From NCBI GenBank assembly GCA_964030475.1, contig CAXIPT010000008.1, positions 480,072 to 544,071 of the forward strand: a stretch of 64,000 bases of DNA. Reading direction: 5' to 3'. Positions 58,191-64,000 of the stretch are shown piece by piece; within the stretch, counting starts at the first letter, position 1; each line of letters starts with the position of its first letter. The stretch comes from Tethya wilhelma (lineage: Eukaryota; Porifera; Demospongiae; Tethyida; Tethyidae). The notes beneath the pieces are model-generated. The model had not been told where the DNA came from, ran no database searches, and was given only the letters and a program-made list of their open reading frames with translations. The translations under genes were made by a program, and so were the position numbers.

Positions 58191-59208
58191 ATGGCTTCCA
58201 AGAAAAGAGGCAAGTACAGTGACCTCACAACAGACACAGAGTCAGAGGGAGATGGAGTGGGACTGGTCATCAATGATTCTGACTCCTCAAACGGTAGATC
58301 TCGCAAGTATGTCGTCTCCGAAGACGAAGAAGATTGGAACTTCACGTCTATTTGCAAACACACCAAGTTCAAGCGCAACGAACGAATCTGTGTGCTAATA
58401 GGATCACTAGTGCTTGCAGCAATAGTGATACTATTCATAGCTGTGGCCATTGCAGCTAGTCGGCCAAAATCTCCCAGTACAAGTCCACCGGACGAGCCTA
58501 CTGAAGTATGGGATGCCGTTCGCTTGCCTGCTAACGTGATACCACAACACTATGACGTAAGCTTGACAGTGGATCTTGAATCGTTTGCGGTCGAGGGTAG
58601 TGTGAGTGTGAGATGTGACATTAAGACGAATGAAACCAAGTACATTCTCCTCCATGCTGTTGATATGACGATAAACAGTGGGAGCGTATCGGGCAGTGAT
58701 GGAGCAGAGCTTCAGAGTACACTCACCTCTCGTCCGAAGAACGACTTCTACGTGTTTGAACTAGCCACTCCCATTGCACCTGAGTCGGCAGTCTTCGTGA
58801 ACATGAGCTTCAACTACACACTGAGAGATGATCTGGCAGGATTTTACAAGAGTTCTTACACGGACGGAGATGGAAGGAAGCAGTATTTAGCCACGACACA
58901 GTTCGAACCAACAGATGCTCGCAAAGCCTTCCCTTGCTTCGACGAGCCTGCCATGAAGGCCAATTTCACGATGAGCATCACGCACAATTCCCGATATCGA
59001 GCTTGGTCGAACATGCCCGTAGAGGAACGTTCCTCTCCCAACGGACAGAGCATGGTGACGACACGATTTAAGACGTCGGTGAAGATGAGCACGTACTTGG
59101 TGGCTTTTATCGTGTCCGATTTCATCTGTGTTGGTGACAGCATTGCCAGAGACAATAATGAGGAGCCCCTCCAGGTATGTGCTATAATGATGTTTAGATT
59201 GGTTGGTT

Positions 59209-59300
<92 letters not shown>

Positions 59301-60253
59301 NNNNNNNNNNNNNNNNNNNNNNNNNNNNNNNNNNNNNNNNNNNNNNNNNNNNNNNNNNNNNNNNNNNNNNNNNNNNNNNNNNNNNNNNNNNNNNNNNNNN
59401 NNNNNNNNNNNNNNNNNNNNNNNNNNNNNNNNNNNNNNNNNNNNNNNNNNNNNNNNNNNNNNNNNNNNNNNNNNNNNNNNNNNNNNNNNNNNNNNNNNNN
59501 NNNNNNNNNNNNNNNNNNNNNNNNNNNNNNNNNNNNNNNNNNNNNNNNNNNNNNNNNNNNNNNNNNNNNNNNNNNNNNNNNNNNNNNNNNNNNNNNNNNN
59601 NNNNNNNNNNNNNNNNNNNNNNNNNNNNNNNNNNNNNNNNNNNNNNNNNNNNNNNNNNNNNNNNNNNNNNNNNNNNNNNNNNNNNNNNNNNNNNNNNNNN
59701 NNNNNNNNNNNNNNNNNNNNNNNNNNNNNNNNNNNNNNNNNNNNNNNNNNNNNNNNNNNNNNNNNNNNNNNNNNNNNNNNNNNNNNNNNNNNNNNNNNNN
59801 NNNNNNNNNNNNNNNNNNNNNNNNNNNNNNNNNNNNNNNNNNNNNNNNNNNNNNNNNNNNNNNNNNNNNNNNNNNNNNNNNNNNNNNNNNNNNNNNNNNN
59901 NNNNNNNNNNNNNNNNNNNNNNNNNNNNNNNNNNNNNNNNNNNNNNNNNNNNNNNNNNNNNNNNNNNNNNNNNNNNNNNNNNNNNNNNNNNNNNNNNNNN
60001 NNNNNNNNNNNNNNNNNNNNNNNNNNNNNNNNNNNNNNNNNNNNNNNNNNNNNNNNNNNNNNNNNNNNNNNNNNNNNNNNNNNNNNNNNNNNNNNNNNNN
60101 NNNNNNNNNNNNNNNNNNNNNNNNNNNNNNNNNNNNNNNNNNNNNNNNNNNNNNNNNNNNNNNNNNNNNNNNNNNNNNNNNNNNNNNNNNNNNNNNNNNN
60201 NNNNNNNNNNNNNNNNNNNNNNNNNNNNNNNNNNNNNNNNNNNNNNNNNNNNN

Positions 60254-60339
<86 letters not shown>

Positions 60340-60790
60340 GTGGTTTGGTAACCTAGTAACAATGGAGTGGTGGGATGGACTCTGGTTGAACGAAGGCTTT
60401 GCCAGCTACGTGGAGTATATTGGAACTGATTCTGTGCAACCAGAATGGAACATGGTACAACATTAGCTTGTTTGTGCCTAAACCAAAATTCATGCAAGCT
60501 TCCTACATATCATCATCTGGTGGCCTACAAGAGTTGAAAATAAATAATTTTCACTTAGCTTCATTTATGCATGCCTAGACTCTGTCCTTGTGAAATGTAA
60601 GCTTCTTCTTCCTCTTCCTGCACTTGAAACTGAGAGAAGTGGCTTCTTCTGTAGACAGAGAACTGGGCAGTGGTTAGCTGCTATGCCCTCTTTGCTGGTG
60701 ATATCAGTGGTTTCATTATTACTGTGATAGGAAGTGGTGTGCATACACCTACACAATCAAGCTACTGTTGGGGTGTGTGATAATTTTTTT

Positions 60791-60856
<66 letters not shown>

Positions 60857-63676
60857 TGTATGTGTGTGTGTGTGTGCAGTTGGATCAATTTTACGTACAG
60901 GATCAGACATCGGCCTTGTCTCTGGACGGCCTCAATGAGTCTCATCCTATCCTCCAAGAGGTGGGACACCCGGACGAAATCAACTCTCTCTTTGACTCCA
61001 TCTCCTACGACAAGGTGAGGGTGCATCTTTGCAGAATTATATATTACATCTACACATCTCTCAATCTTGTAGCTCAATGTGGTGATTCCTTGTTCATCTG
61101 TAAAGCATACAATTGGTTTTTGTATTTGTTTTTTTCAAGACCCATATTAAACCATTTCCCCCCTCTAACATTGCTACCATAGGGTGCAAGTGTAATTCGA
61201 ATGCTTCTTCACTATCTCTCAGAGGATGTCTTCAAGCGCGGCATAACGGTGAGTTACTAACACACTTGACATAATAATATTATGCTACCATTGAAACAGT
61301 ACGAATTATGGTGCAATTTAACAGAGGCTTATTGAATGGAGGTTGGTCAGTAGCCTGGATATGAGGCTAGGTCAATAGTCCCTCTTGTGCACATCATTGT
61401 GTCCTATTAAGTGCATTACGAGATAGAAAACTAACCTTACATCAAGGATGGGCCCACACTCTCACTATACACATGTACACACACACACGTACACACTCAT
61501 TCACTTCCATTATGACATCATACAAACATATCCTTTCTTCCGTGCACTCACTTGCTCATTTACTTGACCTTTCGACCTCTTCTGTTTGACCCGACAGTCC
61601 TACTTAACCCAACACAAGTTTGGCAACGCAAAGACAAGCGAACTCTGGGAGGCACTTGAGGAAGTGGTTAGTAGCTACATGCACACGGTTCATGCATTTG
61701 TGATGCTAATTTATTGTTGTTGTTGTCATAGTTTCATAATTGTGTATGTGTGTGTATGTTTGTATGCGAGGAACCGTATGTATGCGGTGTTTGTTTTGGC
61801 TCAGGTGTGTTTACGGATCATTTTGTGCGTGTTCCCTGACATTATGTGGTGAAAAGAACAACTGTCGTAGCAGACACAAAAACAAGCCGAAGCTATAGCT
61901 TTCATTCTTGGTCAGCTACAGAGTTTCAAGCATCAACAACACACTCTGCATGTGTGTACTGCCAACAAATGGCACAGCTGGATCAAATTAGCATCAATGG
62001 AAATTTTTGTGCCATTCAGCATAATTTTTTTATAGCTAGACCTTACGGCTCTGGAGCTTATTTTTGAACAATACTATTATAAAGACCAGTTTGTCACAGT
62101 TTGGATATAATTTTTGTTTTTAGTATGACCAGGATTAAAGTCCATCTGGTTTGAGAATGCCACTGGAAGTGAAATAATGAGAATCATGTAATACTCTTCT
62201 ATGGGACAAATTTCTAACTTTTGACTCGTAAGGTGTAGGAAGCTGGAAAAGCAATCAAAAGAATGGGGAGAACGAGCGCTTCCAATAGTGCTTGAAATTT
62301 TGAATTTGGTTGGATATTTAGAAATTTTTTTTACCGGTATTCTCAAACCAGATGGATTTTAGCACTACCACTTATTGTGTGCCTAAGTAATGTGTTGAAT
62401 GTGATTTTGGTGTATGTATATCATGTACTATATCTCTGTACAGTCTGAAGGTGATACAAGAGTACCCCAGCTCATGGACACTTGGACCAGACAGATGGGC
62501 TACCCTGTGCTCACTGTGAGTCAGAGCACCAACACCCTCACACAGACAAGGTTCTTCTCTGTGGAGCCAGAGAACTTGAGCACCATTGCCTACTCCCCAT
62601 ACAAGTGAGAGAAAAATATAAAATTATATTCACAGTTGTGTATTTTAGCTTTTTATCTCTGACGACCCCTTTCCAGTTATATCTGGGAGGTCAATTTTGA
62701 CTACTTGTCAGAGCGCAGTGATGATGTGACTAAAGTAATGCTCAGTACTGATTCAGGTTAGTGGCACCATTTCAATCACAAATATCCAATTGTTGCATTT
62801 TCTCAAAAAAAATTTTTTTCTATATAATTCTATATTATTATAATTATATACATTACATTTTTTTGCTCCAGTTACTGTTCAGTGGCCTAGTAATGGATGG
62901 ATCAAAGCTAATGTGAATCAGACTGGCTACTATCGAGTGAACTATGAAGAAGAGAATTGGTTCAAACTCATCCAGTACCTCAAGGATAACCCAAACTCTA
63001 ACAAGGTATGTTTGTTGACTTATGTGATGATGAAGTGATGAAGCTGACCAGTGTGTGATGGTGATTGATAAGTGGTTCACTCCTGTATTAACTATTGCAT
63101 AGATGTGATGCTTGAAATTATCTCTTTCTTTGATCTGTTTTCTTCGTTGCAGCTGTCTGCTGTGGATAGAGCTGGGTTGCTAGATGATGCCTTTGCATTG
63201 GCAAAGTACTAGCTATTGTAGAAGGTGTGCTATATCAAGTGGGAAAAAATCTCCTTTTCTCTTTCTCTTGTTTTGTTCTTGCAGTGCTGGTCAACTGGAC
63301 ACTCTCATAGCTCTGAATCTCTCCCTCTACCTTCGCAATGAGGACAGCTACCTCCCTTGGAACGCTGCTCTGGACTGGCTCAACCGGTTGGCCAATCGAC
63401 TCAGTCTCACCTCCCTCTTTGGAGCATACAGAGTGAGGGATAGATATTGATATTGCTTGTGGTGTATGGTTTTTATTGTGTACAAATTCAATGTGTATTG
63501 CAGGATTTTGTATTGGAGCTTCTCAAGCCTGTTGTCAGTGGTCTGCCATTCAATGCCACGGGTCTCTCCCATCTACAAATGTAAGTTGGAGGTTCATGTT
63601 TGAGTTCTAGTACCATAACTCTAGAATCTTGAATACTGAAGAAAAATTACAGTTGATAGAATATTTATATTTCCTT

Positions 63677-63751
<75 letters not shown>

Positions 63752-63769
63752 AGCTATCTTCGATCTCAG
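58191..63769 (+). CDS. M1-family aminopeptidase, type II membrane protein (aminopeptidase N-like), incomplete
   Basis: Exons in phase: 58191-59174, then a gap, 60341-60454, 60880-61014, 61183-61248, 61598-61666, 62444-62604, 62677-62756, 62872-63005, 63153-63205, 63285-63432, 63504-63580, 63754-63769. The N terminus has an acidic cytosolic tail, a membrane anchor at about residues 66-89 ([20 protein letters not shown]) and a Pro/Ser stalk. The M1 N-domain follows, with [29 protein letters not shown] and KMSTYLVAF. After the gap come [20 protein letters not shown] with the third zinc ligand Glu, then [27 protein letters not shown] and the ERAP1-C-type domain ([17 protein letters not shown]). 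GAMEN and HExxH are missing and should lie in the gap. It would trim N-terminal residues from extracellular peptides. Confidence 0.88.
59215..60336. repeat. (CA)n, 953-N gap, (TC)n
   Basis: Ns at 59301-60253 between CA and TC repeats; this hides the aminopeptidase exon(s) with GAMEN and HExxH. The TC tract runs into the acceptor TCTGTAG before 60341. Confidence 0.9.
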
Positions 63770-63779
63770 GTATTGCATT

Positions 63780-64000
63780 NCTCACACAGACAAGGTTCTT
63801 CTCTGTGGAGCCAGAGAACTTGAGCACCATTGCCTACTCCCCATACAAGTGAGAGAAAAATATAAAATTATATTCACAGTTGTGTATTTTAGCTTTTTAT
63901 CTCTGACGACCCCTTTCCAGTTATATCTGGGAGGTCAATTTTGACTACTTGTCAGAGCGCAGTGATGATGTGACTAAAGTAATGCTCAGTACTGATTCAG
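63780..64000 (+). repeat. Copy of 62537-62756 after a single N
   Basis: After the N at 63780, sequence from 63781 repeats the aminopeptidase exon end and the following exon with an offset of 1244 bases up to the window edge. No differences seen. Most likely an overlapping contig joined in the wrong place. Confidence 0.8.

Noticed and set aside
58887..60497. 536-codon minus-strand frame and a 382-codon plus-strand frame across the N block
   Set aside because: They are open only because Ns and dinucleotide repeats contain no stops; the real gene is the plus-strand aminopeptidase.
1..64000. Bacterial contig or symbiont origin of the intronless genes
   Set aside because: They are embedded between spliced animal genes on continuous sequence with the same base composition and repeats; a misjoin remains possible but is not favoured.

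Overview
The window looks like nuclear DNA of an invertebrate animal, most likely a sponge-grade metazoan. It is AT-rich, carries intron-rich genes of metazoan families with short GT-AG introns, and holds many (TC)n/(TG)n microsatellites, LINE and SINE debris and assembly gaps. The species call is an inference and I cannot confirm it.

Layout. 1-3261: one unit of a repeated locus (CHORD-CS gene end, CpeT-like gene, lipocalin-like remnant, SDR remnant on the minus strand), ending at a single-N join. 4860-6190: a duplicated last exon of a D-cysteine desulfhydrase-like gene followed by an intronless lipocalin-like gene. 6486-11520: a 1.33-kb inverted repeat with a 2.4-kb spacer. 11563-25129: a large plus-strand gene encoding DH, PH, RA and RhoGAP domains and a long low-complexity tail, related to ARHGAP20; it contains a gap, a tandem duplicate and a possible antisense nested gene. 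25400-29795 (minus): lipocalin-like gene, a nine-exon PLP enzyme of the D-cysteine desulfhydrase/ACC deaminase family, lipocalin-like gene. 30299-31811: decayed SDR and CHORD-CS copies carrying miniature foldback insertions. 32035-37016: tandem repeats, integrase fragment, tRNA-derived SINE and LINE 5' fragment. 38666-39762: a small secreted, probably GPI-anchored protein. 40259-44960: dispersed repeats and an unusual tandem array of exon-like units. 45321-51895: two more units of the CHORD / CpeT-like / lipocalin remnant / SDR locus, with the only intact CpeT-like and SDR copies. 51895-56550: LINE, SINE pair, integrase fragment and tandem array, an inverted counterpart of 32575-37016. 56996-57683 (minus): small unknown gene. 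58191-64000: type II membrane M1 aminopeptidase, interrupted by a 953-N gap over its zinc-site exon(s).

The most interesting signal is a set of three intronless families that resemble bacterial or cyanobacterial proteins: CpeT/CpcT-like chromophore lyase, a lipocalin-like small protein, and an atypical SDR reductase. They sit among intron-rich animal genes, are repeatedly duplicated, and their intact copies (except the third lipocalin-like gene) have the same near-palindrome TGCGCATGCGTA (NRF1/alpha-Pal-like) about 60-110 bp upstream. This looks like a co-regulated, possibly horizontally acquired module; function is not shown by the sequence. Several near-identical duplications abut single Ns and may be assembly artefacts.
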